The notes: a model not told the origin generated them from the sequence alone. 36,982 bases of DNA from Faucicola osloensis_C (GCA_019353055.1 JABAHL010000020.1:1-36982); one strand, 5' to 3'. Shown: positions 1-8,441, counted from the first letter of the stretch. Made by a program: numbers and translations.

Positions 1-15
1 TACAAGATTGTCCAT
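1..15 (-). CDS. transposase, first five codons only (partial)
   Basis: The frame starts with ATG at 15-13 and reads M-D-N-L-V before the window ends. The same five codons occur at 36966-36980 in the inverted copy. The Shine-Dalgarno candidate AGGA lies about 8 bases upstream, inside one arm of a 9-bp inverted repeat (18-26 with 66-74). Calling it a transposase is an inference from the duplicated, terminus-like context; no catalytic residues are visible. Confidence 0.45.
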
Positions 16-109
16 GTAAGAAGTCCTGGTTAAAGGTGTTTGTGGTGAACTTACTTTAGCATGTTGGACTTCTTTTTTTTATCCTTTCTTATGTCGAATT
101 CAGGTTAAT
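1..109 (-). mobile_element. 5' end of an insertion sequence, cut by the window edge
   Basis: These 109 bases are the exact reverse complement of 36872-36980 at the other end of the window. The repeat begins with AACCTGAATTCGACATAAG (read on the minus strand), directly behind the groEL terminator. It runs to an ATG at 15-13 that opens a reading frame leaving the window (MDNLV). A repeated terminal sequence followed by a short leader and a start codon is what the left end of an IS with a single transposase gene looks like. The family cannot be fixed from five codons; an IS982-type element is my guess only. The third possibility, a non-IS repeat, is less likely because of the ORF start. Confidence 0.7.
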
Positions 110-112
110 TAA

Positions 113-146
113 AAAACCCTATTAAACTGAAGTTTAATAGGGTTTT
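113..146 (-). terminator. rho-independent terminator of groESL
   Basis: The perfect inverted repeat AAAACCCTATTAAAC / GTTTAATAGGGTTTT has a 4-base loop. On the minus strand it is followed at once by a run of T. It lies 40 bases past the groEL stop codon. The IS end begins 3-4 bases after the T-tract. Confidence 0.9.
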
Positions 147-186
147 GATTTTAGCTAAATGGCTTGAGTGGGATATAATCTTTCGA

Positions 187-1827
187 TTACATCATGCCGC
201 CCATACCACCCATGCCGCCCATACCACCCATGGCAGCAGCGCCAGCATCGTCTTTTGGCAAGTCGGTAATCATTGCTTCTGTCGTGAGCATCAAGCCTGC
301 CACAGATGCTGCGTTTTCAAGTGCTGAACGAGTGACTTTGGCTGGGTCTAAGATACCCATTTCTAGCATATCGCCGTATTCACCAGTCGCTGCGTTATAA
401 CCGTAGTTACCTTGACCGCCTTTGACTTGGTTTACCACTACAGATGCTTCATCACCTGCATTGCTGACGATTTGACGGAGTGGTGCTTCCATCGCACGGC
501 GTAGAATATTGATACCAGCGGTTTGGTCGTCATTGTCACCTTTGACATTATCAAGCGCAGAGATAGCACGAACCAATGCCACACCACCACCTGCTACCAC
601 GCCTTCTTCGACGGCTGCACGAGTTGCATGCAAGGCATCATCCACACGGTCTTTTTTCTCTTTCATTTCAGTTTCAGTCGCCGCACCGACTTTGATAACT
701 GCTACACCGCCTGCGAGTTTGGCAATACGCTCTTGTAGCTTTTCTTTGTCGTAATCAGAGGTTGATTCTTCCACTTGACGACGGATAGAGGCAACACGAT
801 CATCGATTTCAGTTTTTTGACCGGCACCGTCTACAATCACGGTGTTTTCTTTACCAACGGTCACTTTTTTGGCAGTACCTAATACTGATAAATCCGCCGT
901 TTCTAAGCTCATGCCCAGTTCTTCTGATACAACTGTACCACCTGTTAAGATTGCGATATCTTGAAGCATCGCTTTACGACGGTCACCAAAACCAGGGGCT
1001 TTGACAGCACAAACTTTTAAACCGCCGCGCATGTTATTTACAACCAAAGTTGCCAAGGCTTCGTTTTCAACATCTTCAGCAATGATAAGTAACGCTTTAC
1101 CAGATTTCATCACGTTTTCAAGGAGTGGAATCAATTCACGGATGTTGCTGATTTTTTTGTCGACTAACAAGATTAATGGGTTTTCTAATTCAGCGGTCAA
1201 CGTATCTGCTTTATTGGCAAAGTATGGGCTGATGTAGCCACGGTCAAACTGCATACCTTCAACGACTTCAAGGGTATCTTCAAAGCCTGAACCTTCTTCA
1301 ACCGTAATCACGCCTTCTTTACCCACTTTTTCCATCGCCTGAGCAATTAAGTCACCGATAGTTTGGTCAGAGTTAGCAGAGATAGAGCCAACTTGCGCAA
1401 TGGCTTTGGTGTCATTGGCTGGGGTTGAAAACGCATGGATTTGTGCAACAACGGCACGTACACCTTTATCGATACCACGTTTTAAGTCCATTGGATTCAT
1501 GCCAGCGGCAACTGATTTCATGCCTTCTTGCAAAATCGCTTGGGCTAAAACAGTCGCAGTGGTAGTACCGTCACCTGCAACATCATTGGTTTTGCTTGCA
1601 ACTTCACGCACCAATTGTGCGCCCATGTTCTCGAATTTGTCATCAAGTTCGATTTCTTTAGCCACTGATACGCCATCTTTAGTGATGGTGGGTGCGCCAA
1701 AAGATTTGTCGATAACCACGTTACGACCTTTAGGGCCTAATGTTACTTTAACCGCATTTGCCAATACGTTGACGCCGTCAATCATTTTTGCACGGGCATC
1801 AATACCAAATTTTACATCTTTAGCCAT
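187..1827 (-). CDS. groL: 60 kDa chaperonin GroEL
   Basis: GroEL is the large chaperonin subunit. It forms a double heptameric ring in the cytoplasm and folds client proteins in an ATP-driven cycle with the GroES lid. The 546-residue length is normal for the family. The start MAKDVKFGIDARAKM, the nucleotide-binding segment TLGPKGRNV near residue 30, VAGDGTTTATVLAQ near residue 85 and the Gly-Met tail (four GGM units then M) are all diagnostic. It is the second gene of the groES-groEL operon, 156 bases after groES. A clear Shine-Dalgarno (GGAGAA) precedes its ATG. A strong terminator follows. Nothing is abnormal in the reading frame. Confidence 0.99.
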   Translation of the reverse strand: MAKDVKFGIDARAKMIDGVNVLANAVKVTLGPKGRNVVIDKSFGAPTITKDGVSVAKEIELDDKFENMGAQLVREVASKTNDVAGDGTTTATVLAQAILQEGMKSVAAGMNPMDLKRGIDKGVRAVVAQIHAFSTPANDTKAIAQVGSISANSDQTIGDLIAQAMEKVGKEGVITVEEGSGFEDTLEVVEGMQFDRGYISPYFANKADTLTAELENPLILLVDKKISNIRELIPLLENVMKSGKALLIIAEDVENEALATLVVNNMRGGLKVCAVKAPGFGDRRKAMLQDIAILTGGTVVSEELGMSLETADLSVLGTAKKVTVGKENTVIVDGAGQKTEIDDRVASIRRQVEESTSDYDKEKLQERIAKLAGGVAVIKVGAATETEMKEKKDRVDDALHATRAAVEEGVVAGGGVALVRAISALDNVKGDNDDQTAGINILRRAMEAPLRQIVSNAGDEASVVVNQVKGGQGNYGYNAATGEYGDMLEMGILDPAKVTRSALENAASVAGLMLTTEAMITDLPKDDAGAAAMGGMGGMGGMGGMM

Positions 1828-1983
1828 GTTAAATTCTCCAAATTATAAATTTTTATTTGTATAAGGTAGTTCAAATTGCTACCACGGTTGCTATCAATTA
1901 CTTTACCAAGTACTTAACCGGTTAGATTAAGACTGGGTAAATTAGCTTCTAGGTAAAAAACGATTGTTTAAAACAGTGACTGA

Positions 1984-2274
1984 TTAACCTTCAATCACAC
2001 CTAATACATCACTTTCTTTCATAATCAATAATTCTTCACCATCTACTTTAACCGTTGAGCCGGCGTATTGACCAAAGAGTACTTTGTCGCCGACTTTGAC
2101 ATCGAGCGCACGTACATCGCCGTTTTCACGGATTTGACCATTACCTACTGCAATGACTTCACCTTGAGAAGGTTTTTCTTGGGCACTGCCTGCTAGTAAT
2201 AAACCGCCAGCCGTTTTTTGTTCTTCTTCGCTGCGACGCACGACGATACGATCATGTAAAGGACGAATTGCCAT
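1984..2274 (-). CDS. groS: 10 kDa co-chaperonin GroES
   Basis: GroES is the heptameric lid of the GroEL cage. The 96-residue protein has the expected start MAIRPLHDRIVVRR, the mobile-loop segment EEQKTAGGLLLAGSAQEKPSQ (about residues 17-37, quoted here only to locate it), and the core GDKVLFGQYAGSTVKVDG ahead of the C-terminal LIMKESDVLGVIE. It is the first gene of the operon. The ATG is preceded by GGAG at a normal distance. A heat-shock type promoter lies about 185 bases upstream, leaving an unusually long leader. The spacer to groEL is also long (156 bases) and contains short inverted repeats but no clear terminator. Confidence 0.99.
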   Translation of the reverse strand: MAIRPLHDRIVVRRSEEEQKTAGGLLLAGSAQEKPSQGEVIAVGNGQIRENGDVRALDVKVGDKVLFGQYAGSTVKVDGEELLIMKESDVLGVIEG

Positions 2275-2325
2275 AATCTACTCCATAAATTAACTGTTAA
2301 ATTATTGTTTGAAAGCCGTAGTTAG

Positions 2326-2351
2326 CTTTGAAAGCTGTGATCAGCTCAAAG
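2326..2351 (-). promoter_or_regulatory. hairpin in the groES leader
   Basis: The segment can fold with arms CTTTGA-GCTG and CAGC-TTTCAAAG around the four-base loop ATCA, with a two-base bulge. It lies about 50 bases upstream of the groES start within the predicted transcript. A role as a thermosensor or mRNA stabiliser is conceivable but not shown by the sequence. Confidence 0.35.
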
Positions 2352-2457
2352 GTTAGCTCAAAAGACCACCGCTATTTTGCCGACCACAAAAAGATGATAA
2401 CTATCTGTTTGCATAAATAATCATATGCTTATGACATGTTATCAATTCACTGTCTAA

Positions 2458-2486
2458 CAGTGGGGATGTATGCCAATTTGTTCAAG
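2458..2486 (-). promoter_or_regulatory. sigma-32 (RpoH) heat-shock promoter of groESL
   Basis: On the minus strand CTTGAA (2486-2481) is followed after 15 bases by CCCCACTG (2465-2458). The established RpoH consensus is CTTGAA, 13-15 bases, CCCCATNT, so the -35 box is perfect and the -10 box keeps CCCCA. Position and direction fit groES. The start of transcription would be near 2450, giving a leader of roughly 175 bases. Confidence 0.75.
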
Positions 2487-2679
2487 CAGAAAATTACGAA
2501 ATTTTGCAATTTGTTGTCAATTTTTTAACCCCTTCACCCAAATACCTCATAAAGACTGTCGTTTATTGCACAATCACAATCTTTTGTTAACTGGCTTGTA
2601 TTTGCTTGCCATCAATACTACTGTATGCATACCAAATAGATTTAACCTTATCTGATGAACGTTATTTGATGGATGAAAC

Positions 2680-3375
2680 ATGAAAAATTCTTTAGTAAAA
2701 AAACTATTAGTAAGTACTTCACTCGTGTCAGCGATGGCTATCACTTCTATAGCGAATGCGGCAGTTGCCCCTTTTAATGCAACCTATAATTTTAATATTG
2801 AAGGCAAATACAATGGTACCGCAAGCCGTGTATTGACCCAAACTGGCAATCAGTATTTTTATAACGTTAATGCAAGTGTCGGTAAATTAGCCAGTGCCAA
2901 GCAAACCGCCAATTTTGTCAATGCCAATGGCGCTATCTTACCGGTGAGCGCATTAACACAATACAAAATTTTGGGGACGGGTCGAACTACCACCTTGAAC
3001 TTTAATAATGCAAAAAAACAACTGGTTACCAATTATAAAGGTCAAAACAAAGTCATTGCTTTGCCACAGCCTGCTTATGATGATTTAAGTTTGGAAATTC
3101 AAATTCGGGAAGATTTAAAAGCAGGCAAATTCCGTGGTAACTATTACATGGCAGATCGCAATACAGTTGAAGCAGTGCCCTTCAAAAAATCTGCCATGAC
3201 TCGCATTACCGTGCCAGCGGGCACTTTTGACGTGGTGCGTATCGATCGCGTGCATGATGATAAAGACCGTCAAACCAGTTTTTGGTTAGCCCCAAAACTT
3301 GATTATCTACCTGTTAAAGTCGTTCAAAACAATGATGGTAAAAAAATGGAAATGAATCTGGCTAGAGTAAATTAA
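2680..3375 (+). CDS. periplasmic DUF3108 domain protein
   Basis: This 231-residue protein begins with a typical Sec signal peptide: KK near the N-terminus, then a hydrophobic stretch, with a likely cut after ANA at about residue 27. The mature part, FNATYNFNIEGKYNGTASRV through ITVPAGTFDVVRIDRVHDD and FWLAPKLDYLPVKVVQ, matches the DUF3108 pattern of small beta-rich periplasmic proteins. In that family the motif PAGTFD and the ending LPVK are typical. The biochemical role of the family is not established. It stands alone: groES is divergent upstream and a strong terminator follows, so it is probably its own transcription unit. The start is supported by GGATG a few bases before ATG. Confidence 0.8.
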   Translation: MKNSLVKKLLVSTSLVSAMAITSIANAAVAPFNATYNFNIEGKYNGTASRVLTQTGNQYFYNVNASVGKLASAKQTANFVNANGAILPVSALTQYKILGTGRTTTLNFNNAKKQLVTNYKGQNKVIALPQPAYDDLSLEIQIREDLKAGKFRGNYYMADRNTVEAVPFKKSAMTRITVPAGTFDVVRIDRVHDDKDRQTSFWLAPKLDYLPVKVVQNNDGKKMEMNLARVN

Positions 3376-3396
3376 TACTTTGTCATGCTTTGACTC

Positions 3397-3424
3397 AAAC
3401 ACCGATTATATTAATCGGTGTTTT
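3397..3424 (+). terminator. rho-independent terminator
   Basis: AAACACCGATTA and TAATCGGTGTTT pair around a short loop and are followed by a T-run. It lies 22 bases past the stop codon of the DUF3108 gene. Confidence 0.9.
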
Positions 3425-3502
3425 TTTATGTTTATGTCACTGTAAATACGCTATTAGTGACTTATCAGGTCAGAAATTGGCGTCATTTTTGTAAGCCATA
3501 AG

Positions 3503-3531
3503 TTGTCAAGGCGTAAGTTTTTAACTATTCT
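3503..3531 (+). promoter_or_regulatory. candidate sigma-70 promoter of the FadL-type gene
   Basis: TTGTCA (5 of 6 with TTGACA) and TATTCT (4 of 6 with TATAAT) are separated by 17 bases. Transcription from about 3538 would give a leader of roughly 110 bases before the ATG at 3648. This is a consensus match only. Confidence 0.45.
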
Positions 3532-3647
3532 TTGTGGGTCCATTGGAAGGCCTCACTATCCTGTCTAAGTTTTTCATACCTTTTAGCAACCTTTAGCAAG
3601 CTCTCCAATTCGCACTTTATCAATATCCATGTAAAAGGGAGTATTTC

Positions 3648-5051
3648 ATGTCATTAAGATTGCAATCCTTAACACTCGCTATTGCCAGCATTTCATTTGC
3701 TAGCGCTGCCCAATCCGCAGGGCTCGACCGCTCAACTCAGCCAAGTTGGGGGTTTACGCAAGATGGCACTTTTGCTTACATCGAAAGAATCACCATTGAC
3801 CCATCGATTACTGGCAAAGACAATGCGGCAACCACCCCTTCGCCAAGCACGTACGAAGAGGGTCGCGATACCAACAACATGGCGCTAAACTATAATTTTA
3901 TCAATTATGGGGCAAAAGCAGACGTCAACGATAAAGTCAGTGTGGGTGTGTTTTTTGACCAGCCATGGGGCGCGGATGTTGAGTTCACCGGCAATAATAA
4001 CTTCGTCAATGGTACAGTCAGCCAGCGGCTGGTTGATGGTGCAGGACAAGCGGCGCAAGCAGCCGCCACAGCTGCAAAAACCGCTGCTGCCGCTGCAAAA
4101 GCAGATCCAACCAACCAAACACTCGCTTATAATGCGGCTACCGCGCTTAAAACCGCACAGCAAGCAGGGGCAGTCTACAATCTAGCTAGCAATATCGCTC
4201 AGCACCCCAACGAAGGTACCAACGTCTCTGTTGATAGTAAAAACTTCACGGGTTTGGTGGGGGTCAAATTTGGCGAAAAAAATAATTGGCAAGTATATGG
4301 CGGGCCGGTATTACAAAAATTAGAAGGTGAAGTGCATTTACGCGGTACAGCCTACAATTCTACTCAAGGTTATGATGGTATCTTTGCCCAATCGAATGGT
4401 TATGGTTGGATGGCAGGTTTAGCCTATAGCAAACCTGAGATTGCGCTTAAAGCGGCGTTGACTTATCGCTCTGAAATTGATCATGACACCGTAGCGTATG
4501 AATACATGCCTGCAACTGGCGATTCAGGTACTAATGACATTACCATCACTACCCCAAAATCCGTGAATGTTGACTTTCAAACAGGTCTAAACCCAACCAC
4601 GCTATTGACCGCAAAACTGCGCTGGGTACCTTGGAGCGATTTTTCAATCAAACCGCCTCTATATAATGCAACGACCAAAAAACCCACAGGGGCGGATTTT
4701 AAACCCCTATATCCCAATGGTTTAAACTTGATTGATTACTCAGATGATGGCTGGGCAGCAGAAGTAGGCGTGGGTAAAAAATTAAGTAATCAATGGGCGG
4801 TATCAGGCTCAGTGGGTTGGGATAGCGGCGCGGGTGATCCTACCACCACCTTAGGGCCTGTCGAAGGTCATTGGAATGTAGGTCTAGGCACCAAGTACAA
4901 TGTTACACCCGAAGTCGCCGTGTCGGCAGGCGTGAAATATTTGATGTTTGGCGATGCCAAATCAAAAATCCCCAATGGCGACTTAGTGGGTGATTTCCAA
5001 AACAACGATGCTTGGATTTATGGGCTGCGTTTAACTTATCAGAAAAAGTAA
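3648..5051 (+). CDS. FadL/OmpP1/TodX-type outer-membrane transport protein
   Basis: A 467-residue outer-membrane beta-barrel of the family that carries long-chain fatty acids and other hydrophobic compounds into the cell. A signal peptide ends near residue 23 (AQSA). The barrel-like alternating strands include NYNFINYGAKADVNDKVSVG and FGEKNNWQVYGGPVLQ (each within residues 80-225), then WAAEVGVGKKLSNQWAVSGS, and the C-terminal strand YGLRLTYQKK. The usual FadL plug region is compressed. Residues about 132-172 form an unusual Ala/Gln-rich helix-like insertion with long runs of Ala, where most relatives have a short loop. A strong Shine-Dalgarno (GGGAG) precedes ATG. The gene is monocistronic between two terminators. 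The substrate cannot be told from the sequence. Confidence 0.85.
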   Translation: MSLRLQSLTLAIASISFASAAQSAGLDRSTQPSWGFTQDGTFAYIERITIDPSITGKDNAATTPSPSTYEEGRDTNNMALNYNFINYGAKADVNDKVSVGVFFDQPWGADVEFTGNNNFVNGTVSQRLVDGAGQAAQAAATAAKTAAAAAKADPTNQTLAYNAATALKTAQQAGAVYNLASNIAQHPNEGTNVSVDSKNFTGLVGVKFGEKNNWQVYGGPVLQKLEGEVHLRGTAYNSTQGYDGIFAQSNGYGWMAGLAYSKPEIALKAALTYRSEIDHDTVAYEYMPATGDSGTNDITITTPKSVNVDFQTGLNPTTLLTAKLRWVPWSDFSIKPPLYNATTKKPTGADFKPLYPNGLNLIDYSDDGWAAEVGVGKKLSNQWAVSGSVGWDSGAGDPTTTLGPVEGHWNVGLGTKYNVTPEVAVSAGVKYLMFGDAKSKIPNGDLVGDFQNNDAWIYGLRLTYQKK

Positions 5052-5058
5052 GTCTCAT

Positions 5059-5092
5059 AAAAAAAGTCTATCACATCGATAGGCTTTTTTTT
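5059..5092. terminator. bidirectional terminator between convergent genes
   Basis: AAAAAAAGTCTATC pairs with GATAGGCTTTTTTT (one G-U pair). With A-tracts on one side and T-tracts on the other it can serve both the fadL-like gene (plus) and the LysR gene (minus). Confidence 0.85.
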
Positions 5093-5103
5093 ATATCGAT
5101 CCA

Positions 5104-5994
5104 TTAATCGCGATGTTTACCATCCACCTCTAATCCTAACATATCAAGTAAGGCTGCCATACTTGCAGATACCGTGATATTTGGGTTAGTAACCAAACCC
5201 AAATAGCGTTGCAACTCAACGGGGGTATCCATATTAATCGGCTGTAAATCTTGATTGACTAACGTTTGTGGTAACACCGACCAGCCTAGCCCAACCGACA
5301 CCAACATACGAATCGACTCTAGCGGGTTGGTGCTCATCGTGGCATACGGTTTTAAGTTATATTTGGCAAATTCAGCTAAAGTGATTTGGCTGGTAAAGGT
5401 ATTGGCGGCGGGTAAAATCGCTGGATAATTCGCCAATTGCTCAAGCGTCACGTTCATTTTATGCGCTAGTGGCGATAAAATGCCGGTCACAAAATGCAGC
5501 GGATCTGACCATAGCATATGATAATTTAGACGTTTATCATACACAGGGGGTAGCGTTAAAAAAGCCAATGACAAGTCGCCATCAAGTACTGCTTTATGCG
5601 CTTGCTCGGAATCGACAAAATGCACTTCCAGTTGTACCGCAGGATAGCTTTGGATAAATTGTTTGAGAACCGCTGGCAGATGATGTAACCCAATATGATG
5701 ACTGGTACCGATAATCAGTTTGCCTGATACCGTTTGCTGGCGGTTTTTAAGATTAATTTTTAGATTGTCGTAATCATCTAGCCAGCGTTTGGCATGGGGT
5801 ATCAAGTCATGCGCCGCTTGGGTTGGGATAATACCACGACCCACGGTATCAAAAAGGGTGACATCAAATTCGTCTTCTAAGTTTTTGATACGCTTACTTA
5901 CTGCAGGCTGTGTAATAAATAATTTATCAGCCGCTTGCGAAATACTACCTGTTTGCATAACTGCTAAAAAAGTATTTAAATTTGTGGTATTCAT
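5104..5994 (-). CDS. LysR-family transcriptional regulator, divergent to leuC
   Basis: A 296-residue DNA-binding regulator. The N-terminal winged helix-turn-helix (about residues 4-62) carries the LysR signature: LNTFLAVMQTGSISQAA, then ITQPAVSKRIKNLEDEF and TLFDTVGRG. Residues about 90-290 form the periplasmic-binding-like effector domain, with KLIIGTSHHIG at its start. It faces leuC across 247 bases. Divergent placement is usual for LysR proteins that control the neighbouring operon, and a LysR gene next to leuCD is also found in pseudomonads. The inferred target is therefore the leucine operon or itself; the inducer is unknown. It shares a terminator with the upstream convergent gene. Confidence 0.9.
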   Translation of the reverse strand: MNTTNLNTFLAVMQTGSISQAADKLFITQPAVSKRIKNLEDEFDVTLFDTVGRGIIPTQAAHDLIPHAKRWLDDYDNLKINLKNRQQTVSGKLIIGTSHHIGLHHLPAVLKQFIQSYPAVQLEVHFVDSEQAHKAVLDGDLSLAFLTLPPVYDKRLNYHMLWSDPLHFVTGILSPLAHKMNVTLEQLANYPAILPAANTFTSQITLAEFAKYNLKPYATMSTNPLESIRMLVSVGLGWSVLPQTLVNQDLQPINMDTPVELQRYLGLVTNPNITVSASMAALLDMLGLEVDGKHRD

Positions 5995-6153
5995 CTTTCC
6001 CCCAAAACTAAAACCCTACCATTTGATATAAATAAAAGTTTCATTCTTTAAAAAATACATTAAATAAGATTATAAGACAACGTATAGACAAATACAATTT
6101 ATTTAATCGCCCAATACATTCCTAAAATTTTTATAAAATATAAAAATCATCAA

Positions 6154-6182
6154 TTAAAATTATCATTTTTCTTTGTTATAAT
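6154..6182 (+). promoter_or_regulatory. candidate promoter of leuC
   Basis: A perfect TATAAT (6177-6182) lies 17 bases after TTAAAA, which matches TTGACA at four of six positions. Transcription would begin near 6189, about 50 bases before the leuC ATG. The AT-rich divergent region also must hold the LysR promoter and binding site; I could not settle on a single T-N11-A box. Confidence 0.55.
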
Positions 6183-6241
6183 GGCGTTATTGTTTACCCG
6201 ATTACTACGCCCTTTTATAAAAAAACCATAGGATATGTGTC

Positions 6242-7660
6242 ATGGCAGCGCAAACGCTTTATGATAAACTTTGGCAAGACCACTTAGTCAATCAACGAGA
6301 CGACGGTTCTAGTCTTATCTATATCGACCGTCATTTATTACACGAAGTCACGAGCCCACAAGCATTTGAAGGCTTGTCTTTGGCAAATCGTGACCCTTGG
6401 CGTTTGTCAGCAAACGTCGCCACACCTGACCATAATGTCCCGACGGTGGCAAGCGAACGTAAAGAAGGGGTGGCAGGAATTAAAGATGACGTCTCTCGCT
6501 TGCAAGTAGCCACACTCGATGAAAACTGTGCCAAATTTAACATCACTGAATTTACCATCAATGATGTGCGCCAAGGCATTGTGCATGTGGTAGGTCCAGA
6601 ACAAGGTTTGGTATTACCTGGGATGACCGTGGTGTGTGGCGACTCACATACCGCAACCCATGGTGCATTAGGCTGTCTTGCCCACGGCATCGGTACTAGT
6701 GAAGTTGAGCATGTATTGGCAACACAGTGTCTTGTGCAAACCAAGATGAAAAATATGCTTATCAAAGTCGATGGCAAATTGGGTGAAGGTGTCACCCCAA
6801 AAGACGTAGTACTAGCGATTATTGCAAAAATCGGCACCGCGGGGGGCACAGGCTACGCCATTGAATTTACAGGCGATGTGTTCCGTGACATGAGCATGGA
6901 AGGACGTATGACCGTGTGTAATATGGCGATTGAAGCCGGCGCACGCGTTGGTATGGTAGCCGTTGATGACACCACAATTGAATACGTCAAAGGTCGTCCC
7001 TATGCGCCTACCGGTGAAATGTGGGATAAAGCCGTGGCTTACTGGCAAACCCTACATTCAGATGCTGATGCCGTATTTGATACTGTCATTGAGATGGCAG
7101 GCGCGGACATCGCACCGCAAGTATCTTGGGGCACCTCCCCTGAGATGGTAGTGGATATCAGCGCACACGTCCCTACCCTAGATGCCGCAAAAGATGACGT
7201 CCAAAAAGAGGCTTGGACACGCGCCTATGAGTATATGGGTTTGACCGCGGGTCAACCGGTCACTGACATCAAAATCGATCGGGTGTTTATCGGCTCTTGT
7301 ACCAACTCACGTATTGAAGATATTCGCGCGGCGGCGGCGGTTATCAAAGGTCGTAGAGTCGCAGATAGCGTCAAAGAAGCGATTGTGGTAGCCGGTTCTG
7401 GGTTGGTTAAACAACAAGCAGAAAGCGAAGGGCTGGATAAAATCTTTACCGCAGCGGGTTTTGAATGGCGGGAGCCAGGCTGCTCGATGTGCCTCGCCAT
7501 GAACGCGGATAAATTGCAGCCAAAAGAACATTGCGCCAGTACCTCCAATCGTAACTTTGAAGGTCGTCAGGGCAATGGCGGACGCACCCATTTGGTCAGC
7601 CCTGCCATGGCAGCTGCCGCCGCATTAGCCGGTCATTTTGTTGACGTGAGAAATTATTAA
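6242..7660 (+). CDS. leuC: 3-isopropylmalate dehydratase, large subunit
   Basis: LeuC and LeuD together isomerise 2-isopropylmalate to 3-isopropylmalate in leucine biosynthesis. The 472-residue length is standard. The aconitase-fold motifs are intact: VVCGDSHTATHGALG (about residues 130-144), IGSCTNSRIEDI (350-361) and the iron-sulfur ligands C353, C414 and C417 (in EPGCSMCLAMN). It is the first gene of leuC-leuD-lipoprotein-leuB. leuD follows after 9 bases, so the two subunits are co-translated. Control probably involves the divergent LysR protein. leuA is not in the window. Confidence 0.98.
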   Translation: MAAQTLYDKLWQDHLVNQRDDGSSLIYIDRHLLHEVTSPQAFEGLSLANRDPWRLSANVATPDHNVPTVASERKEGVAGIKDDVSRLQVATLDENCAKFNITEFTINDVRQGIVHVVGPEQGLVLPGMTVVCGDSHTATHGALGCLAHGIGTSEVEHVLATQCLVQTKMKNMLIKVDGKLGEGVTPKDVVLAIIAKIGTAGGTGYAIEFTGDVFRDMSMEGRMTVCNMAIEAGARVGMVAVDDTTIEYVKGRPYAPTGEMWDKAVAYWQTLHSDADAVFDTVIEMAGADIAPQVSWGTSPEMVVDISAHVPTLDAAKDDVQKEAWTRAYEYMGLTAGQPVTDIKIDRVFIGSCTNSRIEDIRAAAAVIKGRRVADSVKEAIVVAGSGLVKQQAESEGLDKIFTAAGFEWREPGCSMCLAMNADKLQPKEHCASTSNRNFEGRQGNGGRTHLVSPAMAAAAALAGHFVDVRNY

Positions 7661-7669
7661 GGTAGAACT

Positions 7670-8320
7670 ATGAAAAAATATACCCTTGAGCAAGGCATTG
7701 TCTGCCCACTAGACCGCTCAAACGTGGACACTGACCAAATCATCCCAAAACAGTTTTTGAAATCTATCAAACGCACTGGGTTTGGTGCCAATTTATTTGA
7801 TGAATGGCGTTATTTGGACGAGGGCTATCCCGGTCAAGACAATAGCAAACGCCCCATTAACCCTGACTTTATTTTGAATCAGCCCCGCTATCAAGGTGCT
7901 AACATTTTGCTTGCGCGTAAAAACTTTGGTTGTGGTTCAAGCCGTGAGCATGCCCCTTGGGCACTCGAAGAATACGGTTTTCGCACGGTGATTGCGCCAA
8001 GTTTTGCCGATATTTTCTACAACAACTGCTTTAAAAATGGCATGTTGCCAGTGATTTTAAGTGAAGATGCGGTCAGTGAATTGTTTGCCGAATGTTTTGC
8101 CCAAGATGGCTATCAATTAACCGTGGATTTAGAAAAGCAGCAAGTGATTTCCCCCTCAGGTAAAAGCTATGCGTTTGACGTCGATGAGTTTCGTAAGCAC
8201 TGTCTGCTCAACGGTTTAGATGATATTGGTCTGACATTACAGCAAGCTGATAGCATCAAAGCGTATGAAGAGAACGCCAAACAATCACGCCCTTGGGTAT
8301 TTGGCACAGGCGCGGCTTAA
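7670..8320 (+). CDS. leuD: 3-isopropylmalate dehydratase, small subunit
   Basis: This is the swivelling small subunit that completes the LeuCD active site. At 216 residues it is normal. The motifs DRSNVDTDQIIPKQFL (about 15-30) and NFGCGSSREHAPWALEEYG (about 85-103) are the substrate-recognition segments of the family. It starts 9 bases after leuC with AAGG in front of the ATG. A 300-base gap with a possible new promoter separates it from the next gene. Confidence 0.98.
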   Translation: MKKYTLEQGIVCPLDRSNVDTDQIIPKQFLKSIKRTGFGANLFDEWRYLDEGYPGQDNSKRPINPDFILNQPRYQGANILLARKNFGCGSSREHAPWALEEYGFRTVIAPSFADIFYNNCFKNGMLPVILSEDAVSELFAECFAQDGYQLTVDLEKQQVISPSGKSYAFDVDEFRKHCLLNGLDDIGLTLQQADSIKAYEENAKQSRPWVFGTGAA

Positions 8321-8441
8321 AGTGCTGCTTGCTTAGGTAAATGTACAATGTCAGTAGCGTTTCATCATTGATAGTCTATCATTGATAGTTTATCCATCAT
8401 GTATCCCAGCCTGCGTACAAGCCGTGTCTAAAGAGGCATTA

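Noticed and set aside
1400..1864. A 154-codon plus-strand ORF opposite groEL
   Set aside because: GroEL is certain on the other strand. Long antisense ORFs over biased coding DNA are common, and this one resembles nothing.
2470..2655. A 61-codon ORF in the groES/DUF3108 intergenic region
   Set aside because: It has no ribosome-binding site, an atypical composition (many Cys, His and Asn) and overlaps the sigma-32 promoter.
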